Assembly (NCBI GenBank): GCA_003797895.1
Contig: RKQB01000006.1
Location: 186,001 to 250,000, forward strand
From: Cyclobacteriaceae bacterium YHN15
Lineage (GTDB): Bacteria; Bacteroidota; Bacteroidia; Cytophagales; Cyclobacteriaceae
Direction: 5' to 3'
Length of the DNA stretch: 64,000 nt
Shown here: one piece after another, positions 16,601 to 26,375 of the stretch
Numbering within the stretch: position 1 is the stretch's first letter
How the letters are laid out: every line of letters starts with the position of its first letter
Program-made: the position numbers and the translations under genes
The notes under the pieces: model-generated
Told to the model about the DNA's origin: nothing
The model's database searches: none
The model's input: only the letters and a program-made list of their open reading frames with translations

Positions 16601-17407
16601 CTACCAACTTCCACCGGCACCACCTCCTCCAAAGGATCCGCCCCCGAAGCCGCCAAAACCTCCTCCTCCGAAACCGCCACCCCCAAAAGATCCTCGGCCT
16701 GAAGAAAAATCCCCAAATTTACCTTTTCCGCCTCCTTTTAGGAGATTGGCTAACATGATGGTGGTGAAAAGGTCAATGTTTCCGCCTTTTCCACCCATGT
16801 GATTATTGTTATCCTTTTTATTTTTTATCAAAGGAAGTATTACGAAAAGGAATATGATCAATAGAAAAAAGACCAAAGCACCACCATGCTCTCCGGATGA
16901 GCTTACCTTATCTGCCTTATATTCCCCTGAAGCCAGTTTGAAAACCATATCCGTCGCTTTGTCCAAGCCCTCATAATAATTACCCATGCGAAAATTTGGC
17001 ACAATTAATTGGTCTACAATTCTTTTGGCAAGAATATCAGGAATTACACCTTCCAACCCGTATCCTGTTGCAATAAAAACCTTTCGGTCTTCCATTGCAG
17101 CCAATATTAGGAGACCGTTGTCTCTGTCTTTTTGACCAATTCCCCATTTATCTCCCAATTGAAAAGCATAATCACTGATGTCATAGGGTCCTACAGATCG
17201 TATCATGACTATTGTGACCTGCGTGGATGTAGAATCATTATAGGCGAGCAATTTCCTTTCCAAACTGCTTAATTCACCGTCCGAAAGGGTGTTGCTGAAA
17301 TCATTCACCAATCTTGGAGGATCTGGGACTGGCGGAAAATCATTTTGACCTTGCAAATGGAATGATTGGCAGAGCAGTAAGAACAATAGGAGGGTTTTAA
17401 TTTTCAT
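16601..17407 (-). CDS. TPM-domain (YgcG-type) membrane protein with glycine-rich tail
   Basis: 268 residues. There is an N-terminal signal peptide (to about residue 20), then the TPM domain starting PRLVNDFSNTLSDGELSSLE and containing GQKDRDNGLLILAA near residue 95. A transmembrane helix sits near 178-195 (LVFFLLIIFLFVILPLI). The end is very glycine-rich, with repeated GGGGFGG-type units over the last 45 residues. Proteins of this type occur with LemA and probably act at the cell envelope; the molecular role is not established. It follows a second TPM gene by 6 bases, so lemA-TPM-TPM is one operon. Confidence 0.88.
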   Translation of the reverse strand: MKIKTLLLFLLLCQSFHLQGQNDFPPVPDPPRLVNDFSNTLSDGELSSLERKLLAYNDSTSTQVTIVMIRSVGPYDISDYAFQLGDKWGIGQKDRDNGLLILAAMEDRKVFIATGYGLEGVIPDILAKRIVDQLIVPNFRMGNYYEGLDKATDMVFKLASGEYKADKVSSSGEHGGALVFFLLIIFLFVILPLIKNKKDNNNHMGGKGGNIDLFTTIMLANLLKGGGKGKFGDFSSGRGSFGGGGFGGGGFGGFGGGSFGGGGAGGSW

Positions 17408-17413
17408 ATTGTA

Positions 17414-17848
17414 TTATCCAAAAGAGATTTCGTCAGGTAATTCATTGATATCTCCCTTTTGTTCATAAGGAAAATTAGCTTTGAGTTCTTTACCACAAAG
17501 GGATATACCATTTATCAGTCCATCAGTAAAAGCCTTTTGCTTGAATAAAGAGGCCATTTCATCCTTGATTTTTTCCCAAAAATCTTCCGGTACAACCCTA
17601 TTAATTCCTGAATCTCCCAGGACAGCAAACAGATGGTCTTCCACAGCAAGATAAAAAAGCACAGCATTCCTTTCTTTGGTCATGTGCATTTTCAGGGTTT
17701 CGAACACTTCCGCAGCTCTGTCCATCACATCAATCTTACAATAACTTTCAATGTGTACCTGAATTTCTCCAGAGGTTTGTTTTTCAGCTTCCTGAATAGC
17801 CTCTATTATTCTTTTTTTATCTTCGGTAGAAAATAAATTCTCAGCCAT
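17414..17848 (-). CDS. TPM-domain protein, soluble form
   Basis: 144 residues, with the TPM domain alone. KKRIIEAIQEAEKQTSGEIQVH lies near residue 8-30, then NAVLFYLAVEDHLFAVLGDSGI near 68, and DGLINGISLCGKELKANFP near the end. No signal peptide or membrane segment is seen. A longer in-frame start at 17935 would overlap lemA by 83 bases and adds an unrelated sequence. The ATG at 17846-17848 lies 4 bases beyond the lemA stop and fits the domain start. It sits between lemA and the glycine-rich TPM gene. Confidence 0.85.
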   Translation of the reverse strand: MAENLFSTEDKKRIIEAIQEAEKQTSGEIQVHIESYCKIDVMDRAAEVFETLKMHMTKERNAVLFYLAVEDHLFAVLGDSGINRVVPEDFWEKIKDEMASLFKQKAFTDGLINGISLCGKELKANFPYEQKGDINELPDEISFG

Positions 17849-17852
17849 AAAT

Positions 17853-18443
17853 TTAAAATTGAACAGTAGGTGCAGTTTCGGCACCCTGAGCAGCCTCAAA
17901 GTAACCTTTGGTTTCAAATCCGTACCATCCCGCAAATAAGTTGTTCGGAAATGTCCTTAAAGTAGCATTATAAGACTGAACTGATTGATTGAAATTTCTT
18001 CTTGCCACTGCAATCCGGTTTTCGGTTCCTTCTAATTGAGCCTGAAGGTCCATAAAATTTTGGTTCGCTTTTAAGTCTGGATATCTCTCCACGGTGACCA
18101 TCAACCTGCTCAGTGCCCCACTCAACTGATCTTGAGCTGCTTGAAACTGTGCTAAATTTTCTGGAGTAAGATTATCCGCATTTATGTTGATGGAAGTCGC
18201 TTTCGCCCGGGCTTCTATGACTCCGGTCAATGTCTCCTGCTCAAAATCCGCATAGCCTTTTACGGTGTTGACCAGGTTAGGAATCAGGTCTGCTCTCCTT
18301 TGGTATTGTGTTTCAACTTCCGCCCAGGTCCCATTGATGCTTTCTTCATTTTGAACAAACATGTTGTATACCCCGACTGCTTTGGTATAGATAAAGATAC
18401 CCACTAGCGCAATTACAATAATTGGAATTAATGCTTTTTTCAT
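17853..18443 (-). CDS. lemA: LemA family protein
   Basis: 196 residues with the family pattern: an N-terminal transmembrane helix (IPIIVIALVGIFIYTKAV), then a long helical domain. This contains YNMFVQNEESINGTWAEVE near residue 26, QYQRRADLIPNLVNTVKGY near 47, and RFPGNLFAG-like TFPNNLFAGWYGF near 165. LemA proteins are membrane-anchored helical bundles, often co-encoded with TPM proteins in envelope or stress settings. It is the first gene of the three-gene set and begins 56 bases from the stop of the sensor kinase upstream. Confidence 0.9.
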   Translation of the reverse strand: MKKALIPIIVIALVGIFIYTKAVGVYNMFVQNEESINGTWAEVETQYQRRADLIPNLVNTVKGYADFEQETLTGVIEARAKATSININADNLTPENLAQFQAAQDQLSGALSRLMVTVERYPDLKANQNFMDLQAQLEGTENRIAVARRNFNQSVQSYNATLRTFPNNLFAGWYGFETKGYFEAAQGAETAPTVQF

Positions 18444-18498
18444 ATGTTTTAGCCGTTTTTTAGATTGATCTCAATTAAATTGTGGAATGTTTATTTAC

Positions 18499-21400
18499 TT
18501 AATCTTTAATAGTCTCTATAGATTTATTAGATGATGATTTCAAATTTCTCAGGTAAATATGGAATGTGGTTCCCTTCCCTACGACACTATCCACTTTTAG
18601 GTTTCCATCATGGGCGCGAATCTGCTCTCTTACCAAATACAGACCCAAGCCTTTTCCTTCCACATGGGAATGAAATCTCTGATAAAGCCCAAATAGTCTA
18701 TCCCCATATCTTTCCAAATCAATACCTATTCCGTTGTCCTCAAAAGTCAAAACGGTATAATTGTCTTCTATACTGGTTTTTATTAAAATAACAGGGTTGC
18801 GGTCCGGATGTTTGTATTTGATGGCATTGGTCATAAGGTTGATGAGAAAATTCTCTAAATGCGAATAGATGTAATTGATGGACGGTGCATCAGAAAAATT
18901 CTTGTGTATTTCTGCTTTTGAATCTATGATCTGCTTGGAAAGACTTCGTTCCACATTCAAAGTGAGCTGTTTGAAATCTATGAGTTCGACTTTTGGAATT
19001 TTATTCTTTTTGATGGACACAACCTCTATAAGGTCCTCAAGGGTACTGTTGAGAATAGTAGTTGAAACTTTCAGATTGTCAATTACCTCTCTGTTTTCAG
19101 GGTTGGAGGGATTTCCTTCATCATAAAGTTCCAATAAAGAAGAAATGTTCACTATGGGAGCCCTTAGGTTATGCGAAGTAATATAAGCAAACCTTTGTAA
19201 TTCCTCATTTTGGGATTTGAGGTCTCTGATCAACTGCTCCCTTTCTTCTTCGGCTTGCTTGGTTTCAGTAATGTTTTGAGTAACAAGAAGTATCCTGTCG
19301 ATTTCTCCCTGATTATTTACCAATGGAACCCCGCTTTTTAAATAATACTGGTCTCCAATTATTACTTCAAACATGACTGATTCCCCCTGTAAAACCCGGT
19401 CCAGATACTTTCTTACTTCCTTTGATATATAGGATTCATATTTGGATAAATGGGGCGTTCCGATCAGTACTTTGGGATTGATTCCCATCAGCTGAAATTC
19501 TTTTCCATCAGCATAAACGTACATCAGCTTTTTATTCAAAACCTCAACAGTCCCTTTGGGGAAATTTTCGGCTATGCTTCTGAATAACAACTCAGAAGAA
19601 AGTAGACGTTTTTCATAATTCAACCTGCTAATTTCAGCGCCAATCCTATCTGCAAGGACTTTTAACAGGCCTGAAAGGTTCATATTGTATGGTCTTTGAT
19701 TTTCATCCATTAAAACCAATATACCCAGCCTGTTTTTGTTTAAGTCTGTAATGGGCACACCCATGTAGGTTGAAATATTCAATTTCTGAAGACCTACATC
19801 CTTAGGATAAAGGTTTTTGGCATCTGACAAAATCAGGAAGGGCTCATTGCTCCTCATACAGTCCAGACAAGGTGTGTTTTCCAGGTTATATGTAAAAAGT
19901 TCCCCGCGTTCGCCCTTTTTAAAGTAGGATATCACATTTGAAATTTGTTCTTCATTCTTTATTTCAGCAATGAAGCAGTGATCCATGTGAAGTTTTTCTC
20001 CAAGGAATTTTGTCAGTTCATCAAAGAACTGTTTTCCGCTGAATTTGGATGTTTTTTCAGTCAGCTGGGAAATGACATTGTGGACATATTCCTGTTCACT
20101 AATGTCTTCCAATATGGCCTGGTATGTTTTTCCCTTTTCGATTTCTTTGGAAGTCATCCTTAAATGATACAGCCTGTTATTGAAATAACTTACATAAGGG
20201 CCTTCATAAGAACCGTATCCTTTTTCGATGCTATCCTGATAGGCTTTTTTGATAGGATTGTTTCCCAAAAGATCAAAAAGGTTTTTCCCAATTACTCTGT
20301 CAGGATTTACTATATCAATTTTGGAAAGAAATTTTTTGTTGACGTCAAGAATAATTCCATTATGATCATATTGAAAAATAGGCAGAGGATTTTCTTTAAA
20401 TAATGTTTTATAGCGATTTAAATGAAGTGAAGATTCTATTTCTTTTTGTTTGGTGTATGTAAAATCAACAAAGAACCCAGCCCAAATGGAATCATTTTCA
20501 TATTTTTTCAGCCTATTGGAGGCACCATATACCCATTTTTCTTTGCCACTGGGTGTTATGATTCTGAAGTAAGATTCAAATTTACTATCCGTCAAATAAG
20601 CATTTCTGTCCGCTGAATATAAATGCTCTCTGTCTTCTTCGTGGATCAATTTGGCAAGATTTTCTTCACTTTCAAGGATCATTTCAGGTTCAAGTTCTGT
20701 CAGTTGCCTGCATCCTTCGCTTATGAAAATAAAATTGTGGCTGTGATCCGGATTTGCTTTCAAAAGATAAACCATTCCAGGCACTACTCCTGTCAGTTCA
20801 TCGAGGACATTTTTGTTGTTTATTAAATCCCTTTCAATTTCCTTTAAAGCTGTAATGTCAGAAAGAAAACCTAGAATGAGATTGCCGTTTTTATCCACTT
20901 TGGTAATCTCATCCTCTAAAAATATATATTTATCGTTTTTATGTAAAATGCGATAAACCATTCTTCCAACCCTACCAAAATTATTTCTAAAAGCATGAAG
21001 GTCCTCTGGGTGCACTAATTTTTCCCAATCTTTTGAGGTGAAGTTCTCAAAAAAAGATTTTGAATAACCCAAAAGCTTTTCAATTGCCCCCGACATTTGA
21101 AGCATATCTTCTTTCAGGAAGTATTCATAGAAAATCAGGTCTGTTGAGGATGCACCGATTCCTGTTGCAACTTGTTCCTCTTGCTGAGCATATTCCAGGG
21201 ATATTTGAGAAAAATTATTACCAATAGGTTTTTTTACCAGATATAAATGATTTGGAAATATGGAAATCCTATCAATTTCTTCCGAGGAAGGGAATTTCCT
21301 TAGAATTTCCCTATCAACAAAATCAAACTTCTTTGAAAGAAATCCTATCAATTCATCCAGCGAATTAATGGGTTTTTCTTGCTTAACATCAGAGAAAACC

Positions 21401-21786
21401 AAACTCTTATCCCCGTTTACTAACCATGAAAACTTAACATTATCCTGCCAATCCATCAGTGAAATCAAAGCATTGATCAAATAGGACTTGTCTTCCTGGG
21501 CAATTACATATCCTTCTACCTGAACACATAGAAAGGAAGTTTTATTGACAATCAAAGGACAGATGAATCTTTCGCCTGTTCCTAAGGCTGTGTAAAGAAA
21601 TTCAAAGAGATTTTTTGGAAGGGTTGGGAAAATTTCATTGAAAAAAGATTCTTTATAAAACTTATCACCTTCCTGAATGATATTTTTGATTTCAGAAGAA
21701 ATGTACAAAAGTTCATAATTATTGTCCTGATACCTTTTTAAAGTAAAGAGTATGTTTTGAAACTGGTTTTTAGAAAAACGGGACAT
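18499..21786 (-). CDS. Multi-PAS/GAF hybrid-type sensor histidine kinase
   Basis: 1095 residues without a clear transmembrane helix, so probably cytoplasmic. Several PAS/PAC units lie between about residues 205 and 600; one contains VHPEDLHAFRNNFGRVG. A GAF domain spans about 600-740 (MDHCFIAEI; YMGVPITDLNKNRLGILVLMDE), and another PAS about 745-860. The H box FAYITSHNLRAPIVN near residue 870 is followed by the N box LINLMTNAIKYKHP and G boxes FEDNGIGID and GKGLGLYLVREQIRAHDG. No receiver domain is present and no response regulator is adjacent. The signal is unknown. Confidence 0.88.
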   Translation of the reverse strand: MSRFSKNQFQNILFTLKRYQDNNYELLYISSEIKNIIQEGDKFYKESFFNEIFPTLPKNLFEFLYTALGTGERFICPLIVNKTSFLCVQVEGYVIAQEDKSYLINALISLMDWQDNVKFSWLVNGDKSLVFSDVKQEKPINSLDELIGFLSKKFDFVDREILRKFPSSEEIDRISIFPNHLYLVKKPIGNNFSQISLEYAQQEEQVATGIGASSTDLIFYEYFLKEDMLQMSGAIEKLLGYSKSFFENFTSKDWEKLVHPEDLHAFRNNFGRVGRMVYRILHKNDKYIFLEDEITKVDKNGNLILGFLSDITALKEIERDLINNKNVLDELTGVVPGMVYLLKANPDHSHNFIFISEGCRQLTELEPEMILESEENLAKLIHEEDREHLYSADRNAYLTDSKFESYFRIITPSGKEKWVYGASNRLKKYENDSIWAGFFVDFTYTKQKEIESSLHLNRYKTLFKENPLPIFQYDHNGIILDVNKKFLSKIDIVNPDRVIGKNLFDLLGNNPIKKAYQDSIEKGYGSYEGPYVSYFNNRLYHLRMTSKEIEKGKTYQAILEDISEQEYVHNVISQLTEKTSKFSGKQFFDELTKFLGEKLHMDHCFIAEIKNEEQISNVISYFKKGERGELFTYNLENTPCLDCMRSNEPFLILSDAKNLYPKDVGLQKLNISTYMGVPITDLNKNRLGILVLMDENQRPYNMNLSGLLKVLADRIGAEISRLNYEKRLLSSELLFRSIAENFPKGTVEVLNKKLMYVYADGKEFQLMGINPKVLIGTPHLSKYESYISKEVRKYLDRVLQGESVMFEVIIGDQYYLKSGVPLVNNQGEIDRILLVTQNITETKQAEEEREQLIRDLKSQNEELQRFAYITSHNLRAPIVNISSLLELYDEGNPSNPENREVIDNLKVSTTILNSTLEDLIEVVSIKKNKIPKVELIDFKQLTLNVERSLSKQIIDSKAEIHKNFSDAPSINYIYSHLENFLINLMTNAIKYKHPDRNPVILIKTSIEDNYTVLTFEDNGIGIDLERYGDRLFGLYQRFHSHVEGKGLGLYLVREQIRAHDGNLKVDSVVGKGTTFHIYLRNLKSSSNKSIETIKD

Positions 21787-21919
21787 GGTTAGCGCATCCT
21801 AAATTAATGCCATGAATTTTTTAAGGTATCTTTTTGAAAATGATACGCCAAATATAGTGATTACAACACAAAGTTTTAGGTATCTACAAATTACAAGCTT
21901 TAGCTATTCCCACTAATCC

Positions 21920-23179
21920 TTAAATCTGCCGTTTTAAAAAGAATTCTGTGTCCAATATTTCAAAATCATCAGGATTATCGCTTTTATATCTCTTTAATTT
22001 CATATTTACCTTCCGCTCTTCCTCTGATCTGAAAAGTTTGATCACATCTGACAATTCCCAGAAAGCGACAGGGATTTGATTTATTTCCAAAATTTCGTCA
22101 TCCCGCAAAATACCGGCAAGTTCTGCAGGAGAGTTCTTTCTGATACTACCTACGATAAACCTTTTATCTTCAGTTGGAAGCATTTTTGGGCTAATCCCAC
22201 TCATATCAAATTCAAAAGGACTTGAATAAGAATTTCCTTTCCTTAATAGCAATCTTTCTCTTTGATAATCCAATATCAATTTAGTCCTTCCCAATAATTC
22301 AGACCCTAAGCTTCCATTCCTACCACTTTCAAGTATGACATAACTGAATTCCGTTTCTTCAGGGAATGATGTTATGATATTGGAAAAATTAAGCCCACCG
22401 AATTTTAATGATTTAACCCTGCCAACAAAACCGAAAAGATCGCCCCCTAATGACCTTCCCAACTCACTTTCAATATATTTTTGAGGAAGCTGGATTTTTT
22501 CAGAGGTTTCCATATTCAACAACAAACCATGATTGGCACCCAAATCTATCAGTAATTTTGCCTCAAGTTCTTCACCTGAGATTTGCTGGACCTTTCCGGT
22601 AACATAGGGTTTGCCGTTTTCTATTTTCATGGAAACCTTTTTATACCCAAACGGCCGCCACTTCATCCTTTCTGTTGCATAAAAGGTAATGATACTCTTA
22701 TCATAATCAATCTTTACCGGATTGTACTTGAAAAATTCATGCCCAATTACACCAAAAACCGGAACACCTATTACCATTTCCAATTCAAAAAAGTCATTGT
22801 CCAGTACCAAAATAGTTTGGGCAAAACCCTCAATTAGTCCCAAGTCAATGTGATTGGTTGGAGAGACATTGGCGGTCAATATTGTGCTGCCGTCAGCACC
22901 TACCAGATCCAATTTCCTGGTATATTTCATATTAAGCTGATCACCAATGGTTTTACTGAATAAAATGTTGGTTTTTACCCCGGTATCCAACAAAAAATTT
23001 ACAGGAGGACCGCCGTTAATGGAGACAGGTAGTATGATCAGATTATTGGATTCCAAAAAAGGGATTTCAATTTTCTTAACAGTATCTTTCATATAAAATC
23101 CAGGAACCTGCGCTTGAAGAGACAGAATCGTGAATAGATTTATGAAAAATCCTAATATATGGTGTTTTGAAAGCTTCAA
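21920..23179 (-). CDS. Retropepsin-like aspartic protease with C-terminal PDZ domain
   Basis: 419 residues with a signal peptide ending near SLQAQ. Two retropepsin-like halves are visible: NFLLDTGVKTNILF near residue 62 with the catalytic DTG, and KLLIDLGANHGLLLN near 208 with DLG in the matching place. A PDZ domain covers about residues 325-400 (GSIRKNSPAELAGILRDDEILEINQI). Such proteins are periplasmic and conserved in Bacteroidota; substrates are unknown. The start codon is TTG at 23177-23179. The next methionine lies after the signal peptide, so TTG is required for export. It is divergent from the Fur-family gene. Confidence 0.82.
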   Translation of the reverse strand: MKLSKHHILGFFINLFTILSLQAQVPGFYMKDTVKKIEIPFLESNNLIILPVSINGGPPVNFLLDTGVKTNILFSKTIGDQLNMKYTRKLDLVGADGSTILTANVSPTNHIDLGLIEGFAQTILVLDNDFFELEMVIGVPVFGVIGHEFFKYNPVKIDYDKSIITFYATERMKWRPFGYKKVSMKIENGKPYVTGKVQQISGEELEAKLLIDLGANHGLLLNMETSEKIQLPQKYIESELGRSLGGDLFGFVGRVKSLKFGGLNFSNIITSFPEETEFSYVILESGRNGSLGSELLGRTKLILDYQRERLLLRKGNSYSSPFEFDMSGISPKMLPTEDKRFIVGSIRKNSPAELAGILRDDEILEINQIPVAFWELSDVIKLFRSEEERKVNMKLKRYKSDNPDDFEILDTEFFLKRQI

Positions 23180-23249
23180 AGCTGGATTATTTTAGGTTAT
23201 GTGACTTAATATAGCAATAAAATTTTTGGTATTCATTTCTTTATACTGA

Positions 23250-23326
23250 TTGTATAGGACACTTGTTAGATTTTTTGGAATTAATTATGATCCTATACAA
23301 ATTGACTTTTGTTTTTTTACTAACAA
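23250..23326. promoter_or_regulatory. Nested inverted repeats between protease and Fur-family gene
   Basis: TTGTATAGGA (23250-23259) is exactly complementary to TCCTATACAA (23291-23300). TTGTTAG (23263-23269) is complementary to CTAACAA (23320-23326). The region is AT-rich and lies just upstream of the Fur-family start, where autoregulation is common. The spacers (31 and 50 bases) are longer than in a classical Fur or PerR box, so stem-loops are an alternative. Confidence 0.4.
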
Positions 23327-23387
23327 AGGGAGGATTTTTTGAAAAAACCCAAAAATCCTGCATCTTTAATTTTTGATAACAAAGAAT

Positions 23388-23858
23388 ATGGCAGAGAAGT
23401 CCCTTGTAGAAAAAGCAAAGAAAATTTTTGAAAACTTCCTGGTAAGACAAGGCAGCAGAAAAACTCCGGAAAGATTTTCCGTTATTGATGAACTGTATGC
23501 CTTACCCCAGGATGAGCATATTGATGTAGAAGGCTTGTTTTTACTGATGAGAAATAAGGGCTACACCATAAGCAGAGCTACTATTTATAACACTTTGGAT
23601 TTATTGGTAGAGTGTGGACTGGCAGTGAAACACCAATTTAAGGATAAAGTTGCCCTGTATGAACAGGCACTTACTTATAAGCATCATGACCATCATGTAT
23701 GCAACCAATGCAGGAAAATCAGGGAATTCTCAGATGAACGGATCAACCTGATCAAAGAAGCAATGGGCAGGGAATTCATTTCGGCCATTACAAGCCACTC
23801 CTTGGTTCTGTATGGGGATTGCCAAATTCAGGATTGTGAAAACCTCAGAATTATTTGA
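23388..23858 (+). CDS. Fur-family transcriptional regulator (PerR/Zur-like)
   Basis: 156 residues. The winged-helix part contains GSRKTPERFSVIDELYALP near residue 20 and ISRATIYNTLDLLVECGLA near 62. The metal-binding part has the histidine-rich HHDHHVCNQC near 98 and a second CxxC-type pair GDCQIQDC near the C-terminus, so the structural zinc site is complete. Whether it senses iron, zinc or peroxide cannot be decided from this. The TTG at 23373 upstream is in frame, but the ATG at 23388 fits the family start. Its end overlaps the convergent SRPBCC gene by 8 bases. Confidence 0.88.
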   Translation: MAEKSLVEKAKKIFENFLVRQGSRKTPERFSVIDELYALPQDEHIDVEGLFLLMRNKGYTISRATIYNTLDLLVECGLAVKHQFKDKVALYEQALTYKHHDHHVCNQCRKIREFSDERINLIKEAMGREFISAITSHSLVLYGDCQIQDCENLRII

Positions 23859-24291
23859 TTTTAAAGAACCTTTTGTAAATTGGTTTTCGGTATAAAAACT
23901 GTCCATAAAGAACGGGAAACAATAAGAGGGACATTAATCCAAATTTTCCCTTATACTCAATTTCATCTTTTATCAGTGATCCTTTTCCTTGTGGTATGAC
24001 TCTGTGCGTATGTTTCCATTTTTTAAGGAAAAAAGGTAATTCTATACCTTCGTCAATAAAAAAAAATTCTTTTTCGTCGGTATGATCAGCAGTGATTTCT
24101 GAAGTCCATTTTTGCTTGAAAATGAAAAAATTCAATTCCAGACTCACTATGTCTCCTTTTGATGACCCATCAAAACGTAAAAGTTTGAAGGGTGGAAAAG
24201 GAGGACTAAGTTTTTGGAATAACTTTTCTGTAAAGCCCTCTTTTACCTCCCTGTAATTTTTATCTACACTTGTTGAAATATTGATTTTCAT
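23851..24291 (-). CDS. SRPBCC (START/Bet v1-like) family protein
   Basis: 146 residues with the look of a small lipid- or ligand-binding SRPBCC fold: an N-terminal strand MKINISTSVDKNYREV, alternating hydrophobic strands, and a C-terminal helix (LMSLLLFPVLYGQFLYRK). Relatives in Cytophagales are annotated only as SRPBCC or polyketide-cyclase-like. Its 3' end overlaps the end of the Fur-family gene in a tail-to-tail arrangement, and its start faces a 120-base gap to hflC. No catalytic residues can be assigned. Confidence 0.65.
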   Translation of the reverse strand: MKINISTSVDKNYREVKEGFTEKLFQKLSPPFPPFKLLRFDGSSKGDIVSLELNFFIFKQKWTSEITADHTDEKEFFFIDEGIELPFFLKKWKHTHRVIPQGKGSLIKDEIEYKGKFGLMSLLLFPVLYGQFLYRKPIYKRFFKIK

Positions 24292-24411
24292 ACCTGATTA
24301 CGAAAGCAAAATTTACTCCCTATTGTTCAAAATGACCCCCAATAGGACAAAAGAACCAAAAGAATTAGGGCTTTTGTGTTGCTTTGATAACTATTGTGGG
24401 TCGTATTATAC

Positions 24412-25350
24412 TCAGTTAAGCCTTTTGAGGTATCGGAAAAACTCACTGTCTGAAGAAATCACCAGACTGGTATTTTCATCCATGGACTTTTCAAAACTTT
24501 CCATGGTTCTCAAAAACTTGTAGAGGTCAATGGATTGTCTGTTTTTGTTATAAGCGGAAGCATAGATATCTGTAGCTTCTGCATCTGCTCTACCTTTGAT
24601 TTCTTCGGCAAGTTTGAAAGCCTCAGATTGTATCTGTGCAAGATCCCTTTCCTTATTCCCTTCAATTTTTCGGGCTTCTCCCTGCCCTTCAGATCTGAAC
24701 TGATCGGCAATTCTGTTTCTTTCACTGATCATCCTGTCATATACCCTATCCCTCACCTCATCTACATAGTTCATTCTTTTGAAACGGAAGTCAAGAACCC
24801 TTACCCCAAGGTCTGATGTTCTTTCATTGGCTTTTTCCAGGACTATTTTTTCAATCAATGCCCTTCCCACAGAAATGTCTTCCAATATTTCAATTTCTTC
24901 CATAAACTCTTCTGTGATCTCCGGGTCCCGGTTGGAAGAACGCACCAAATCCAACAAGTCATGACTGGCCACTGCATTCCTCGTTTCTCCATCAAGGATA
25001 TCATCCAGTCTGGACTGCGCAGACCTTTCGTCCCGAAGTCTTATAAAGAACTGAAGAGGATTGGTGATTTCCCATCTGGCATAGGTGTCCACAAAGATAA
25101 ATTTCTTGTCTTTGGTCGGAACTTGGTTTTTGTCTCCATCCCATTCCAAATACCTCTTGTCAAAAAACTGGACTTTATGCAAAAATGGTACTTTAAAGTT
25201 GAGCCCTGGGTCTGTTCTCGGATCTCCTACCGGACGACCAAATTGTGTTACAATGGCTTGTTTGGTTTCATCCAAAATATATACGCTGTTGAACAATACT
25301 ATTGCCAACAAAACCCCTAATATGATTCCTATCGTGCCTTTGATTTTCAT
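24412..25350 (-). CDS. hflC: HflC, membrane modulator of the FtsH protease
   Basis: A 312-residue SPFH/prohibitin-domain protein. One N-terminal transmembrane helix (IGIILGVLLAIVLFNSVYIL) is followed by the SPFH domain (ETKQAIVTQFGRPVGDPRTDPGL at residue 29) and a coiled-coil-like region rich in RSEGQGEARKIEGNKERDLA near 220. HflC with HflK forms a periplasmic-side cage around FtsH and limits its activity. It overlaps the hflK stop by 4 bases (ATGA), as expected for obligate partners. Confidence 0.92.
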   Translation of the reverse strand: MKIKGTIGIILGVLLAIVLFNSVYILDETKQAIVTQFGRPVGDPRTDPGLNFKVPFLHKVQFFDKRYLEWDGDKNQVPTKDKKFIFVDTYARWEITNPLQFFIRLRDERSAQSRLDDILDGETRNAVASHDLLDLVRSSNRDPEITEEFMEEIEILEDISVGRALIEKIVLEKANERTSDLGVRVLDFRFKRMNYVDEVRDRVYDRMISERNRIADQFRSEGQGEARKIEGNKERDLAQIQSEAFKLAEEIKGRADAEATDIYASAYNKNRQSIDLYKFLRTMESFEKSMDENTSLVISSDSEFFRYLKRLN

Positions 25351-26324
25351 GGTGTGTTGCTTTTTACTTTATCAATATTCAATAGGGGCAATACATTGTT
25401 GCCTTTTTCATCAACAATAATTTTATTTCCGATTTTAGGAAGTATACGTTCCATGGTTTCCAAATAAATTCTTTGTTTGGTTACCTCAGGTGCTTTTATA
25501 TAAGCCTCAAAAAGTGAATTGAACCTTTCTGCTTCTCCTTTGGCCCTGTTAACCCTGTTCAGCATGTATGCTTCTGCCAATTGTACAGTTTCTTCAGCTT
25601 CACCCCTTGCTCTGGGAATAACCCTGTTGTATTCAGCTTCTGCTTGATTGGTCAATGTTTCCCTTTCCTGTTGTGCTTCATTTACGGCATTGAAAGATGG
25701 TTTAACGGGTTCTGGCGGATTGACATCCTGCAGAACCACCTGATCTATCCGTATCCCGTTTTCATATTCATCACACATTTGCTGCAAAAGTACCTCCACA
25801 CTGCTCGCAACTTCCTGACGACCTACTGTGAGAACTTCATTGACAGTTCTATCACCCACAATTTTTCTCATGGCTGCTTCAGACATGTCGCGGAGTGTCT
25901 TCTCGGCATTTCGTACCCTGAAAAGATATTTGTAGGAATCAACAATTCTATACTGTACCACCCACTCCACATCAGTAAGATTTAAATCCCCAGTGAGCAT
26001 CATGCTCTCATCCCCATAGCTGCTTTTGGAATACTCTGTCTGTTGTCCAGCACTTTTCGTTCGGAATCCGAATTCCTGCTTTAGCTGCCTTTGAACAGGA
26101 ATTTTATACATGTTTTCAAACCAAAACGGGAGAATAAAATTCAACCCAGGCTGCACTGTACGGTTGTATTTTCCCAATTGAACCACCACACCTTCTTCTT
26201 CTGGACCTACTGTCTTGGTGCTCGTCACCAAAGCAATCAGTACCAAAAAGCCCAGTACAATCTTTCCAGCATACTTCTTGATCCAATCCGGATCAATATT
26301 GATTTCATACCTGTTTTCTGACAT
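25347..26324 (-). CDS. hflK: HflK, membrane modulator of the FtsH protease
   Basis: 325 residues. A transmembrane helix lies at about 19-38 (GKIVLGFLVLIALVTSTKTV), then an SPFH domain beginning GPEEEGVVVQLGKYNRTVQPGLNF. NEAQQERETLTNQAEAEYN near 215 begins the helical arm typical of HflK. The glycine/aspartate-rich N-terminal tail of proteobacterial HflK is absent, which is usual in Bacteroidota. It precedes hflC with a 4-base overlap and follows the oxidase subunit III gene by 51 bases. Confidence 0.92.
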   Translation of the reverse strand: MSENRYEINIDPDWIKKYAGKIVLGFLVLIALVTSTKTVGPEEEGVVVQLGKYNRTVQPGLNFILPFWFENMYKIPVQRQLKQEFGFRTKSAGQQTEYSKSSYGDESMMLTGDLNLTDVEWVVQYRIVDSYKYLFRVRNAEKTLRDMSEAAMRKIVGDRTVNEVLTVGRQEVASSVEVLLQQMCDEYENGIRIDQVVLQDVNPPEPVKPSFNAVNEAQQERETLTNQAEAEYNRVIPRARGEAEETVQLAEAYMLNRVNRAKGEAERFNSLFEAYIKAPEVTKQRIYLETMERILPKIGNKIIVDEKGNNVLPLLNIDKVKSNTP

Positions 26325-26375
26325 ATTGATTTCCTTGTGTAAAACTTAATTAAGTTTAAAATAACAAAGGAATAT

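Noticed and set aside
17849..17935. Upstream start for the soluble TPM protein
   Set aside because: It would overlap lemA by 83 bases and add sequence unlike the family; the ATG at 17848 fits spacing and domain.
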